Of a stretch of DNA of 64,000 nucleotides, positions 8,140 to 17,700 are shown piece after piece. The notes below the pieces were generated by a model. It saw only the letters and a program-made list of their open reading frames with translations, did not search any database and had not been told where the DNA came from. A program made the translations under genes and the position numbers. Source of the stretch: Mucilaginibacter celer (GTDB lineage: Bacteria > Bacteroidota > Bacteroidia > Sphingobacteriales > Sphingobacteriaceae); the NCBI RefSeq assembly GCF_003576455.2, contig NZ_CP032869.1, forward strand, positions 4,154,001 to 4,218,000, read 5' to 3'. Positions within the stretch are counted from its first letter, which is position 1, and the number at the start of each line of letters is the position of its first letter.

Positions 8140-8196
8140 ACCTTTTGTCGCAAATGAAAATTTTAATTAAATAATATGTCAACCCACCTTTTGTCG
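8140..8196. promoter_or_regulatory. direct-repeat operator candidate for the antitoxin
   Basis: The 11-mer accttttgtcg occurs at 8140-8150 and again at 8186-8196, a 46-bp period of about four and a half helical turns, directly upstream of the antitoxin promoter. It is a plausible binding site for antitoxin or toxin-antitoxin complex; inferred from position only. Confidence 0.5.
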
Positions 8197-8285
8197 TTTT
8201 CAACTTCAAGCTTTACAAATACTCTGCTTAAATTCCTATTAAACGGCTCAAAAATCCCTATCTTGCCTTATCGCTCCTGATCTTT

Positions 8286-9596
8286 ATGGAAAATACCGAT
8301 ATCATCATTATAGGTGCCGGCGCAGCTGGCTTAATGGCTGCGCGCACGTTGGCCAAAGCAGGCAAAAATGTAGTATTACTTGAAGCACGCAACCGCCTCG
8401 GCGGTCGCATTCACACACTTGAAAACGGCACCTCGCTGCAACACGCCGAACTGGGCGCCGAGTTTATCCACGGCGATCTGCCAATTACACAAGGACTGCT
8501 TAATGAAGCCGGTATTAAGTACAATTCTGCTTCAGCATCGATGTGGAACTATGAAGACGGAAAATTTGCTGCCGAAGGCCATGTTATTGAACACTGGGAG
8601 GAGTTTATGGAACGTATTATGCAATTAAAGCATGATACAAATCTGGAGGATTTTATACTACAGGAATTTCCGGGCGAGAAGTATGCCGGTCTGCGCGAAT
8701 CGGTACGCGGATATGTAGCCGGATATGATAATGCCGATCCTAAAAAGGCCAGCGCATTTTCTATACGTAAAGAATGGCAAAATGAACACGAGGACGCCCA
8801 ATACCGTATAGAAGGCGGCTATCGCATGTTAATCCAATACCTCGCCGATGAGTTTAAACAGGCCGGAGGGCATATTTTTACAAATGCCGTGGCCAAAGAC
8901 ATCGACTGGGGGCAATATCATGTTACCGTAAGCACGGATATCGGCATCACCTACCAGGCCCGCCAACTCCTGGTTGCCATGCCACTGGGTTTACTGCAGG
9001 CAGAACCCGGTTTGAAAGCGACCATTAGTTTTGATCCGCCGGTTGATTATTATACCAACGCGCTAAAATCGCTCGGCTTTGGCGCAGTGATTAAAGTGCT
9101 GCTTGAATTTGATGAAGCCTTTTGGTACAACGACGAAATGCGGCAAATGACCGGGGCCGACCTGGAAGACATGGGTTTCCTCTTCACAGCAGAAGCCATA
9201 CCGGTATGGTGGACACAAATGCCCGTACACCGCCCATTGCTTACCGGCTGGCTTGGCGGCCCTCCCGCAGCCGAGCATTTAAACACCAGCGATGAAGATA
9301 TGCTGCTGTTGGCCCTGGGTTCCATCTCCAATGTTTTTAAGATAGATCTTGAAAAACTAAAAGAAAAGCTATTAACCTGGAATGTAATGAACTGGACGGC
9401 CGACCCGTTTTCGCGCGGATCATACAGCTACGATACTGTGGAAACTGCTGAAGCGCGGAAAATATTAAGCCATCCGATAGGTGATACACTATTTTTTGCA
9501 GGGGAATATTTGTATGAGGGAACTGCAATGGGAACTGTTGAAGCAGCGTTGACAAGTGGGTTGAGGGCAGCGGAGATGTTGTTGGAGTATAAGTAA
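8286..9596 (+). CDS. flavin monoamine oxidase-family FAD-dependent oxidoreductase
   Basis: 436 aa, cytoplasmic. The Rossmann dinucleotide motif GAGAAG (Gly10, Gly12, Gly15) is followed by LEARNRLGGRI, the signature that binds the FAD ribose, and the C-terminal motif FFAGEYLYEGTAMGTVEAALTSGLRAA is the second FAD contact typical of monoamine and polyamine oxidases. Such enzymes oxidise primary or secondary amines to imines and produce hydrogen peroxide. The substrate is unknown. It is transcribed alone, 162 bp from the divergent toxin-antitoxin operon, and ends 17 bp before a REP-like repeat that carries IS copy 2. Confidence 0.9.
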   Translation: MENTDIIIIGAGAAGLMAARTLAKAGKNVVLLEARNRLGGRIHTLENGTSLQHAELGAEFIHGDLPITQGLLNEAGIKYNSASASMWNYEDGKFAAEGHVIEHWEEFMERIMQLKHDTNLEDFILQEFPGEKYAGLRESVRGYVAGYDNADPKKASAFSIRKEWQNEHEDAQYRIEGGYRMLIQYLADEFKQAGGHIFTNAVAKDIDWGQYHVTVSTDIGITYQARQLLVAMPLGLLQAEPGLKATISFDPPVDYYTNALKSLGFGAVIKVLLEFDEAFWYNDEMRQMTGADLEDMGFLFTAEAIPVWWTQMPVHRPLLTGWLGGPPAAEHLNTSDEDMLLLALGSISNVFKIDLEKLKEKLLTWNVMNWTADPFSRGSYSYDTVETAEARKILSHPIGDTLFFAGEYLYEGTAMGTVEAALTSGLRAAEMLLEYK

Positions 9597-9613
9597 TGGC
9601 CCTAAGAAAGTAT

Positions 9614-9650
9614 GTCATTGCGAGGAACGAAGCAATCGCACACTATACAG
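9614..9650. repeat. REP-like palindrome copy A, left half (split by IS)
   Basis: Left arm of the 80-bp palindromic dispersed repeat (core gtcattgcgaggnacgaag) plus the first 8 bases of its loop. The last 8 bases, ctatacag (9643-9650), are the left target-site duplication of IS copy 2. Intact copies are at 22911-22992, 24073-24154 and 63166-63246. Confidence 0.92.
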
Positions 9651-9707
9651 GAGAGTGTAAAATAAACTGTGTCAAGCGTTAAATGTTAACTTAAAACACA
9701 GTTTAAG

Positions 9708-10934
9708 ATGAAGAGAGAAGAAGAATCGCTCGAATACGAGCAAATGAAAAAGAAAGCCCTTGAGCAACTCCGCTCGGGCAAATCGCTTTATGGCAAGGAT
9801 GGAGCCTTTGCACCGTTGCTAAAAAGTTTCCTTGATGCCGCCCTTGAGGCGGAATTGGAAAGCCATTTAGATGAAGCAGAACGCAGTTCAGGCAATCGCA
9901 GGAACGGTAAGACCAGTAAGAATATCCGAACCTCTGATGGCACCATATCTATTAGTACCCCTCGTGATCGCAATTCCAGTTTTGAACCCGAACTGATCCG
10001 CAAACGGGAAACGATATTAGCAGAAAGTCTTGAATCCAAGATCATCGGCATGTATGGACTGGGCATGAGTTTCCGCGATATATCAAAGCATATCAAAGAC
10101 ATGTATGATACAGATATCAGTCACAGTACCTTATCTGCTATAACAGATAAGATCATTCCTGAAGTAAAAGAATGGCAATCAAGGCCGCTGGATGAACTTT
10201 ACACCATTGTTTGGCTGGATGCGATGCATTACAAGGTTAAAGAGGAACACCGCATGGTAGCGCATGCTGTTTATAACATTCTTGGTATTGACCGTCACGG
10301 TCACAAGGAGTTGTTAGGAATGTATGTATCTCAAAGCGAAGGCGCTAATTTTTGGTTAAGTGTATTGACCGACCTTCAAAACAGAGGTGTAAAAGACATC
10401 CTGATTGCTTGCATTGATAACCTCAATGGATTCCCACAGGCCATAAATACAGTATTCCCTCAAACAGAAATCCAGACCTGTATCGTCCACCAGATACGCA
10501 ACAGCCTGAAGTACGTGGCTTCTAAAGATCAAAAAGTATTTATGAAAGATCTTAAGCCGGTGTACCAGGCAGAAACCCTCGAACTGGCAGAACTTCGTTT
10601 AGAGCAATTAGAAGAAAAGTGGGGTAAGAAATATGAAAAGGTATTGGAATCATGGCGTAATAACTGGTCGAAGCTGACCACGTATTTTCAGTATGATACC
10701 ACTATTCGTAAACTGATCTATACCACCAATACCATCGAAGGGTTTCACCGGCAAATCAGAAAAGTAACCAAAACCAAGGGTGGTTTCACATCCGATATGG
10801 CTCTGTTAAAACTGATCTATCTGGCTCATAACAACATTAAACAAAAATGGACGATGCCACTTTCTAATTGGGCGACAACGGCCCAGAAGCTGGCCATTTG
10901 GTTTCCTGGGAGAATGATATTAGATTTGATGTAG
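9708..10934 (+). CDS. IS256-family (Transposase_mut) transposase
   Basis: 408 aa, full length for the family. The N-terminal region binds the ends. The DDE triad is visible as Asp in WLDAMHYK, Asp in IACIDNLNG followed by the family motif CIVHQIRNSLKYV, and Glu in TTNTIEGFHRQIRK. No frameshift or stop, so it is probably active. It starts 57 bp inside the left terminus. Its first 238 codons are repeated at 714-1 in inverted orientation. Confidence 0.97.
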   Translation: MKREEESLEYEQMKKKALEQLRSGKSLYGKDGAFAPLLKSFLDAALEAELESHLDEAERSSGNRRNGKTSKNIRTSDGTISISTPRDRNSSFEPELIRKRETILAESLESKIIGMYGLGMSFRDISKHIKDMYDTDISHSTLSAITDKIIPEVKEWQSRPLDELYTIVWLDAMHYKVKEEHRMVAHAVYNILGIDRHGHKELLGMYVSQSEGANFWLSVLTDLQNRGVKDILIACIDNLNGFPQAINTVFPQTEIQTCIVHQIRNSLKYVASKDQKVFMKDLKPVYQAETLELAELRLEQLEEKWGKKYEKVLESWRNNWSKLTTYFQYDTTIRKLIYTTNTIEGFHRQIRKVTKTKGGFTSDMALLKLIYLAHNNIKQKWTMPLSNWATTAQKLAIWFPGRMILDLM

Positions 10935-10937
10935 CAA

Positions 10938-10973
10938 TCAGCCCCTGCCGGCCCATGGGCCGGCAGGGGCTGA
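10938..10973. repeat. 36-bp perfect palindrome at the right end of the IS
   Basis: A GC-rich perfect dyad centred on ccatgg, between the transposase stop (10934) and the right inverted repeat, partly overlapping the latter. It could stop transcription, block read-in from outside, or be a separate small palindromic insertion. The left IS end has no equivalent. Confidence 0.85.
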
Positions 10974-10994
10974 CACAGTGTATTTTACAGACCC

Positions 10995-11058
10995 CTATAC
11001 AGGGCAAACTTGCAAAGCCCCTCGGCTTCCGTGCGATTGCTTCGTACCTCGCAATGAC
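10995..11058. repeat. REP-like palindrome copy A, right half
   Basis: It begins with the right target duplication (ctatacag, 10995-11002), then the loop remainder and the right arm ending gcaatgac. Joined to 9614-9642 without one duplication it restores a copy whose 27-bp arms differ at a single base. Confidence 0.92.
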
Positions 11059-11071
11059 GTGATGTTGAGCA

Positions 11072-12322
11072 TTATTCCACCTTCCAATAATTCCCACTTA
11101 CAATAATCATATTCAGCATTTTAATACTGTTATCATAATAATCGTAGTCCCTCAATTTAAAAGCCAGCAGATAATCCCAAAGCTTATTTAACCATTGCTG
11201 ATTACCTTTATCAACCATAGCAGCCACCGTAAACGGCGCTATAAAACTTAAAGCCTCAAAATACCGGCCTTTAATATCATTACCCTCCAGCGTATATCCT
11301 GCCGAAATATTATCCGGGTGACTCTCTGTAGTTTCCTTTATCCAATGGTTTATCTTATCCACAAATAGCTTAGCGCGCTTATCGCCATACAATAAATAAT
11401 CGGCGCCTACCCGCCATGGAACACGGCAGGCATTGTAGTTGTAATAACCATCATATTTCGATTCAAGATAGTTTGGTTTAGCGGGGCGGGCTTTTTTATT
11501 GATACCCTGTATAAAATCGGGTACTAAACCGGCATCGGGACTATAATTTTTTTGGAGAGAGTTGAAAAGCGCATAGTTATTATCGATCACCTTTTCCCAT
11601 TCCCCTGTGTTTACAGATCCCTCAAAAGCTTTGACATTAGCGGGCATAAAATCGGATGAGCGCATATCGTAATAATCTTTGCTATCGCCCTCGCTGCCAT
11701 CGCTCAGCAATACCGAATAGCTAACCTGGTTTATCTCGTACCGCATAATGGCAGCTAATAGTTTTTTAGCCTCTTGCAGGTAGTTGATTGTCCCCTTACT
11801 TCCCCATTGTTTATCGGCCAACAACAGCGAATAGGCTATATCCATATCACCATCTGTAGCAGCGCTTCCGTCAAGGCTTTTGCAGTTTTTGCCTTGCGCC
11901 CAAGCCATTAAGTACGACGATCTGCTTGCTGGATGTACTTTGTAGTAATTGTACAATCCGTCGTAAATGGCTTTGGCTTGTTTATCATAACCAGCCATCA
12001 GCGCGGTGATAATCATGCCGTATCCCTGCCCTTCGGATACGCATTCTTTGCCCGGTTTCTCGAACCAAACATAAAATTGCTGTTTATCGCAACCGGGTTT
12101 AATGTAACGCGCTTTCCACTGGTTGTAAAACAGTTCAACCTGCGTATCCAACTGTTTTTGAGATAGATGATTAGGTTTGATGCTACCCGATGTATAAACA
12201 ACATGCTGTGGGAACGGCCTCAATACTGTTTGAGCATGGAGGCCATCCACCATCAATAATAAAATCAGCGCGATACTAACCCGCACGCAGTTCCTGGTAG
12301 GTTTCAAGATTGTCAAATTCAT
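11072..12322 (-). CDS. glycoside hydrolase family 8 endoglycanase
   Basis: 416 aa with a signal peptide (hydrophobic 14-28, cleavage about HAQ), so secreted or periplasmic. The GH8 hallmarks are SEGQGYGM with Glu97 as the general-acid candidate and ATDGDMDIAYSLLLADKQWG (155-174), matching the family signature. GH8 enzymes are inverting endo-acting hydrolases of cellulose, lichenan, xylan or chitosan; which one applies here is not visible. The start overlaps the 3' end of the lysR gene by 47 bp, so it is probably co-transcribed with that regulator. Downstream lies the split repeat. Confidence 0.92.
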   Translation of the reverse strand: MNLTILKPTRNCVRVSIALILLLMVDGLHAQTVLRPFPQHVVYTSGSIKPNHLSQKQLDTQVELFYNQWKARYIKPGCDKQQFYVWFEKPGKECVSEGQGYGMIITALMAGYDKQAKAIYDGLYNYYKVHPASRSSYLMAWAQGKNCKSLDGSAATDGDMDIAYSLLLADKQWGSKGTINYLQEAKKLLAAIMRYEINQVSYSVLLSDGSEGDSKDYYDMRSSDFMPANVKAFEGSVNTGEWEKVIDNNYALFNSLQKNYSPDAGLVPDFIQGINKKARPAKPNYLESKYDGYYNYNACRVPWRVGADYLLYGDKRAKLFVDKINHWIKETTESHPDNISAGYTLEGNDIKGRYFEALSFIAPFTVAAMVDKGNQQWLNKLWDYLLAFKLRDYDYYDNSIKMLNMIIVSGNYWKVE

Positions 12323-13226
12323 TGCATAGCATTTCGGTTTTGCAAAAATGATTTTTGAGGCAGGTCAAAAAGTTTTGAATTACCGGGGTATCGCGGCAGG
12401 TGGCGGCGTACCAGGTACGTTTTGCTATACTATGGTGCAATGGCTTTGTAACAATATGCTTACCGGGCAGGTATGGCTTCACTATCCAGTCGGCCATAAC
12501 ACTGATTCCGAGGCCTGCATTTACCATCTCGATGGTGGCATCTGTGTAGTGAATCCGGCTCAATGTTTTGGGCTTTACATGCTGCTCCTGGATGAGGGTT
12601 TCGATGATGGGGGTCTCCTGGTATGAGGGGTCGTAAAGGGCCAGAATAAGCTCCTGATCCTGGAAGTCGCAGATGTCAATTACGGCCTTTTTTGCAAGGG
12701 GATGATCAGCAGGTAAAATGCAGATCAGGCGGTCTTCAAAAATGGGTTCGTACACTATTTGGGTGTTCACCATTTGGGTGCGTACAATGCCCAGGTCAAG
12801 GTCGCCGCGCATCAGGTATTCGAGCGGCCGGCGGCTCGCGTCGGAAACTATATTTATGTTAATATCAGGCCATTGGCTCTTAAAATCCTTAATTACACCG
12901 GGCAGCCAGTGGTATGCGGTATAGCATTGCATACTGATATTGAGCTTGCCGGTTTTGCCATTTTTATAGTTGTTGATATCCTCTTCGAGGGTACGTATTT
13001 CGGCCAATATTTTTTCCGAACTTCGTAAAAAACGATAGCCAACTTCGGTTAACTGTAGTTTCTTTCCCTGGCGATGGAACACCTCGATATCGAGCTCCTT
13101 TTCCAGCTCTTTTAACTGGTGGCTAAGGGCCGATTGTGTGAGGTGTAAAGAGGCGGCTGCTTTGGTAAGCGAACCCTCTCTTGATATGGTATCTACTAAC
13201 CTGAAATGATGTAGCGCGATGTTCAT
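12276..13226 (-). CDS. LysR-family transcriptional regulator
   Basis: 316 aa from the ATG at 13226; the longer frame upstream would run through the divergent promoter. An N-terminal winged helix-turn-helix (MNIALHHFRLVDTISREGSLTKAAASLHLTQSALSHQLKELEKEL) is followed by a substrate-binding domain with the usual two lobes. It lies divergent to the TolC-RND-adaptor operon with 90 bp between start codons, the standard arrangement for a regulator of the neighbouring operon. The 3' end overlaps the GH8 gene. Effector unknown. Confidence 0.93.
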   Translation of the reverse strand: MNIALHHFRLVDTISREGSLTKAAASLHLTQSALSHQLKELEKELDIEVFHRQGKKLQLTEVGYRFLRSSEKILAEIRTLEEDINNYKNGKTGKLNISMQCYTAYHWLPGVIKDFKSQWPDININIVSDASRRPLEYLMRGDLDLGIVRTQMVNTQIVYEPIFEDRLICILPADHPLAKKAVIDICDFQDQELILALYDPSYQETPIIETLIQEQHVKPKTLSRIHYTDATIEMVNAGLGISVMADWIVKPYLPGKHIVTKPLHHSIAKRTWYAATCRDTPVIQNFLTCLKNHFCKTEMLCNEFDNLETYQELRAG

Positions 13227-13287
13227 TATTAATTTTGCTAATGATTTACACAAAATTAATTCATTTTTTTCATGATTGCTATACCTA

Positions 13288-13312
13288 TACATTTGCGGTG
13301 TATAAAATACAC
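13288..13312 (+). promoter_or_regulatory. efflux operon promoter with overlapping dyad
   Basis: The -7 element TACATTTG (13288-13295) is followed directly by the 15-bp dyad GTGTATAAAATACAC (13298-13312), which covers the expected transcription start and ends 4 bp before the tolC-like ATG. The dyad also fits the T-N11-A pattern of LysR sites, so it is a repressor or activator site candidate for the divergent LysR protein. Confidence 0.55.
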
Positions 13313-13316
13313 CCTC

Positions 13317-14720
13317 ATGTTAAACACTAATTCAAAAAAATTACTCCTGTTTTTTTTGAGTGTTTTATATGTCTTACACGTACAAGCTCAGCAACAAACC
13401 CTTTCCATTAAGGATGCTGAACAAATGGCCCTTGCCAACTATGCGTCCATCAAGTCGAAGGCAAACCAGCTTAACGCCTCTAAGGCATACCTCAAAGAAA
13501 CAAAAACGGAGTACCTGCCGGACCTCAACTTTTCCGCACAGCAGGACTACGGCACAGTGAACGGCCAAACCGGACCATCTTTTGGTTACCGAGGCCTGTC
13601 GGTATCCTCATCGGGCCCAACTTTGGCCAAGCAAAACTGGAACGCCGCCTTCGGTGCCCTGTATCTAACCAACGTTAGCTGGGACTTTTTTGCCTTCGGC
13701 AGATCTAAACAGCGTATCGGCGTACAAAAAACCATCGTTTCGCGCGATGAAACTGATCTGGCACAGGAGCAATTTCAGCACCAGGTACGCGTAGCAGCTA
13801 CTTATCTTAACCTGCTGGCAGCACAACAGCTTGCCAAAGCACAACAGGATAACCTTAATCGCGCCAAACAACTGCAAACCGTAGTGGTGGCACGAGTTAA
13901 AAACGGACTGAACCCCGGAGTAGATTCATCGTTGGCTAACGCCGAAGTATCAAACGCTAAAATAGCTTTAACCAACGCGCAGCAAACCGTTCAGGATCAA
14001 AGCAACCAGCTTTCTATTTACCTGGGCATCGCACCACAGGAGTTTCAGCTGGATAGCGCTTTTATCACCAAACAGCCAAATAACCTGGAGGCTTTAAGTT
14101 CAGTTGCAGAAAGCGATCACCCTACCCTTAAGTTTTACCAAAACAGGATCAACGTAAGCGATCAGCAGGCTAAATACCTCCGTACATTCGCCTTGCCTAC
14201 GTTTAGCTTGTTTGGTGTTTACCAGGGCCGTGGTTCGGGTTTTAAATCAGATTATGGTACCAACCAGGATAGCTATACCGGCAGCTACGGTGCAGGCGTT
14301 GACCCTACCCGTTTCAATTACCTGCTTGGTGTGGGCGTGGTGTGGAACTTTACCAGCGTATTCAGAACCCATTACCAGGTACAATCGCAAAAATTCACCT
14401 CGCAACAATATAAAAATGATTACGAGTTGGTTGACAAGCAACTGAAAGCACAGCAATCGCTTGCCGAAACACGTATTGCCAATGCTTTAAAAAACGTGAA
14501 CGAGGTACCTGTCGAAGTATCTGCAGCCAACAACGCCTACATCCAAAAATATACCCTGTATAAAAACGGCTTATCAAACATAGTTGATTTTACGCAGGCA
14601 CTTTATACCCTTAACCGGGCCGAAGTTGATAAATACATAGCCCTGAACAACGTATGGCAGGCGCTGCTGTTTAAATCAGCATCAACCGGCGATTTTGGGT
14701 TATTCATTAATAATTTTTAA
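13317..14720 (+). CDS. TolC-family outer membrane efflux protein
   Basis: 467 aa; ATG at 13317 gives a proper signal peptide ending VQAQQ. It has two repeated TolC-type helical halves, rich in Gln, Asn and Ala (for example LAAQQLAKAQQDNLNRAKQLQTVVVARVKNGLNPGVDSSLANAEVSNAKIALTNAQQ). It forms the trimeric outer membrane duct of a tripartite pump. First gene of a three-gene operon, 18 bp before the RND permease. Substrate unknown. Confidence 0.93.
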   Translation: MLNTNSKKLLLFFLSVLYVLHVQAQQQTLSIKDAEQMALANYASIKSKANQLNASKAYLKETKTEYLPDLNFSAQQDYGTVNGQTGPSFGYRGLSVSSSGPTLAKQNWNAAFGALYLTNVSWDFFAFGRSKQRIGVQKTIVSRDETDLAQEQFQHQVRVAATYLNLLAAQQLAKAQQDNLNRAKQLQTVVVARVKNGLNPGVDSSLANAEVSNAKIALTNAQQTVQDQSNQLSIYLGIAPQEFQLDSAFITKQPNNLEALSSVAESDHPTLKFYQNRINVSDQQAKYLRTFALPTFSLFGVYQGRGSGFKSDYGTNQDSYTGSYGAGVDPTRFNYLLGVGVVWNFTSVFRTHYQVQSQKFTSQQYKNDYELVDKQLKAQQSLAETRIANALKNVNEVPVEVSAANNAYIQKYTLYKNGLSNIVDFTQALYTLNRAEVDKYIALNNVWQALLFKSASTGDFGLFINNF

Positions 14721-14738
14721 CAGTTACACACATATACA

Positions 14739-17700
14739 ATGGGAATGATAAAAGGGGCGCTGCAAAAACCAATTACCATATTGGTTATAGTAGCCGGGCT
14801 GTTCTTCTTCGGTATAAATGCGGTACGGACCATCAAGATCGATATATTTCCCGATCTTAACCTGCCGGTTATATATGTATCGCACCCATACGGCGGTTTT
14901 ACCCCAAACCAAATGGAGGCTTACTTCGGTAAGCAATATGTTAACCTGTTGCTCTTTGTTTCGGGCGTAAAAAGTATCGAAACCAAAAACATACAGGGCT
15001 TAACGTTAATAAAAGTTACTTTTTACGAGGGCACCAATATGGCCCAGGCCGCGGCGGAGGTCACGGCGTATACCAACAGGGCCCAGTCGGCGTTCCCGCA
15101 GGGATCGCAGCCGCCCTTTATTTTGCGCTTTGATGCTTCAACATTGCCTGTTGGCCAGTTAGTATTAAGCAGCGCCACCCGCAGCAATAACGAGTTGCTG
15201 GATTATGCTTTGGTTTACGTTCGTTCGTCATTTACCTCCATTCCGGGCCTTGTTGCTCCGGCACCTTTTGGTGGTAACCAACGTACTATCCTGATCAAAG
15301 CCGACCCTAACCTGTTGCGTGCGCACAATTTAACGCCCGACCAGGTAGTGGCCGCCCTGCGCGAAAACAACCAGAACACTCCGGCAGGTAACGTACGTAT
15401 TGGCGATTACAACTACCTTGCCCCATCAAACACCACCATAAAAAAAGTTCAGGATTTTGGCGATATCCCCCTGTATAAAAACGGCATCCAAACCGTATTT
15501 ATGAAGGATGTAGCCACTATTGAAGATGGTGCTGATATCACCAACGGTTACGCACTTATTAACGGTAAACGTTCAGTATATCTGCCTATCACCAAATCGG
15601 CCACGGCCTCTACCTGGGATGTGGTTCAAAATCTTAAAAAAGCCCTCCCCCGTTTCCAGGCTTTACTGCCCGAAGATGTGAAACTATCCTTCGTGTTCGA
15701 CCAATCGGTATATGTAATTAACGCCGTAAAAAGTTTGGCCGAAGAGGGCGCTATTGGCGCGGTACTTACCGGCTTAATGGTATTGCTGTTTTTGGGCGAT
15801 AAACGAGGCGCGCTTATTGTAATCCTTACCATCCCAACCTGTATCATTTCGGCTATATTCTTCCTGTCGCTGACGCATCAAACCATCAATATCATGACGC
15901 TGAGCGGTCTCTCGCTGGCCATTGGTATTTTAGTGGATGAATCGACAGTAACTATCGAGAATATTCACCAGCACTTTGATATGGGCAAACCTAAAGCACT
16001 GGCTATCTGGGATGCCTGTAAGGAGATCGCTTTCCCTAAATTGCTCATCCTGTTTTGTATCCTGGCGGTATTTGCACCAGCTTTTACCATGAACGGTATC
16101 CCTGGCGCGTTGTTCCTGCCATTGGCTTTGGCTATCGGTTTCTCCATGATTGTATCATACTTCCTGGCGCAAACCTTTGTACCCATCATGGCCAACTGGA
16201 TAATGGTTAACAAACACGAAGACCATAGCCATAAAGATGGTTTCGCTTTAGAAGATGAAGGCGAACCATGGGAGCAAAAAGAGAAAGCCATGAAAGCCGC
16301 TCTTGAGCATAAAGGCAAGGATGCAACCAAATTTGATAAATTCAGGGATAGCTTTATGCGCCTGATGGACAGGATGCTGCCTAAGCGCAAATTACTGGTA
16401 ACAGTTTATTTGTTAGGTGCATTCGGCCTTGCGTTTTTACTGTTTGCTACTATAGGACGTGATGTGTTGCCCAAAGTAAATTCGGGCACATTCCAGGTGC
16501 GTTTACGTGCTGCTGATGGTACGCGTTTAGAGCGTACGGAATTGATAGCGGTTAAAGCACAAAATATTTTGGGCGACATTGTGGGTAAAAACCACATTGC
16601 CATCACCTCAACATTTGTTGGCTCGCACCCATCGTCGTTTTCTACCAACCCTATTTACCTGTTTATGGCCGGCCCTCAGGAGGCTGTTATGCAGGTAAGT
16701 TTAACCGAAGATTATAAAGTTAATCTCGACGAACTGAAAGAAAAATTCAGGCACAGCATGGCTAAGCAGTTGCCGGAGGTTAAATTATCGTTTGAGCCGA
16801 TAGAGTTAACCGATAAAATTTTGAGCCAGGGCTCGCCAACCCCTATCGAGGTTGCCATCACCGGTAAAAACAAAAAACAAAACGTTGAGTACGCTTTTAA
16901 AGTGATTGATAAACTTAAAAGCATCGATTACCTGCGCGATGTGCAGATAGGCCAATCATTCAATTACCCAACTATCGATATCAATATCGACAGGCAGCGT
17001 GCAGCGCAGCTGGGTGTTGGTTTGAATGATATTTCGCGCTCGCTGGTAGCCTCAACCTCGTCATCAAGGTTTACCGAAAAAAATAACTGGATTGACGAAA
17101 AATCAAACCTCAGTTACCTGGTACAGGTGCAGGTGCCCGAATACCAGATGGCCAGCCTTAATGATGTAAGGGAAATCCCGGTATCGGCCAACCAGGCCCG
17201 CCCGGTTTTAGGCGATGTGGCCGATGTTAAAACCGGCACTACCTTTGGCGAAAACGATAACGTGGGTGCGGTGCCTACGCTATCGGTTACGGCCAACATC
17301 AACAAAAAAGATTTGGGTACCGCTACCAACGATGTGCAAAAAGCGCTCAATAGCTTAGGCGAAGCGCCACGCGGTTTAAAAGTGGAGCTAAAAGGCCTGA
17401 GCCAAACCCTTACTGATACGCTTGATAGCTTACAGGGCGGTTTAGTGGTGGCGGTATTGGTGATATTTTTGATGCTGGCGGCTAACTTCCAGTCGTTCAA
17501 AATGTCGATGGTGGTATTGTCAACAGTGCCTGCCGTGTTATTCGGTTCGTTGTTTTTAGTGAAGATAACCGGCGCTACGCTTAACCTGCAATCGTACATG
17601 GGGATGATCATGTCGGTAGGTGTATCCATCTCCAACGCGGTATTATTAATCACCAATGCCGAAGAGCTGCGCCGCCATAATGGCGATGCCCTGAAATCGG

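Larger units (their letters stand above)
9651..10994 (+). mobile_element. complete IS256-family insertion sequence, copy 2
   Basis: 1344 bp. The left end starts gagagtgtaaaataaactg; the right end, read inward, shares tgtaaaata-actgtgtca with one mismatch, forming imperfect terminal inverted repeats. An 8-bp target duplication (ctatacag) flanks both ends (9643-9650 and 10995-11002), as expected for IS256 (8-9 bp). The single transposase gene fills the element. A 36-bp perfect palindrome sits at the inner side of the right end. Confidence 0.96.

Noticed and set aside
1..10994. Composite transposon: two inverted IS256 copies around 8.9 kb with nuclease, acylase, toxin-antitoxin and oxidase genes.
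   Set aside because: Copy 2 has its own matching 8-bp target duplication on both sides, as expected for a simple single insertion. A composite would be expected to share duplications at the outer ends. The left outer end is not visible, so this is not fully excluded.
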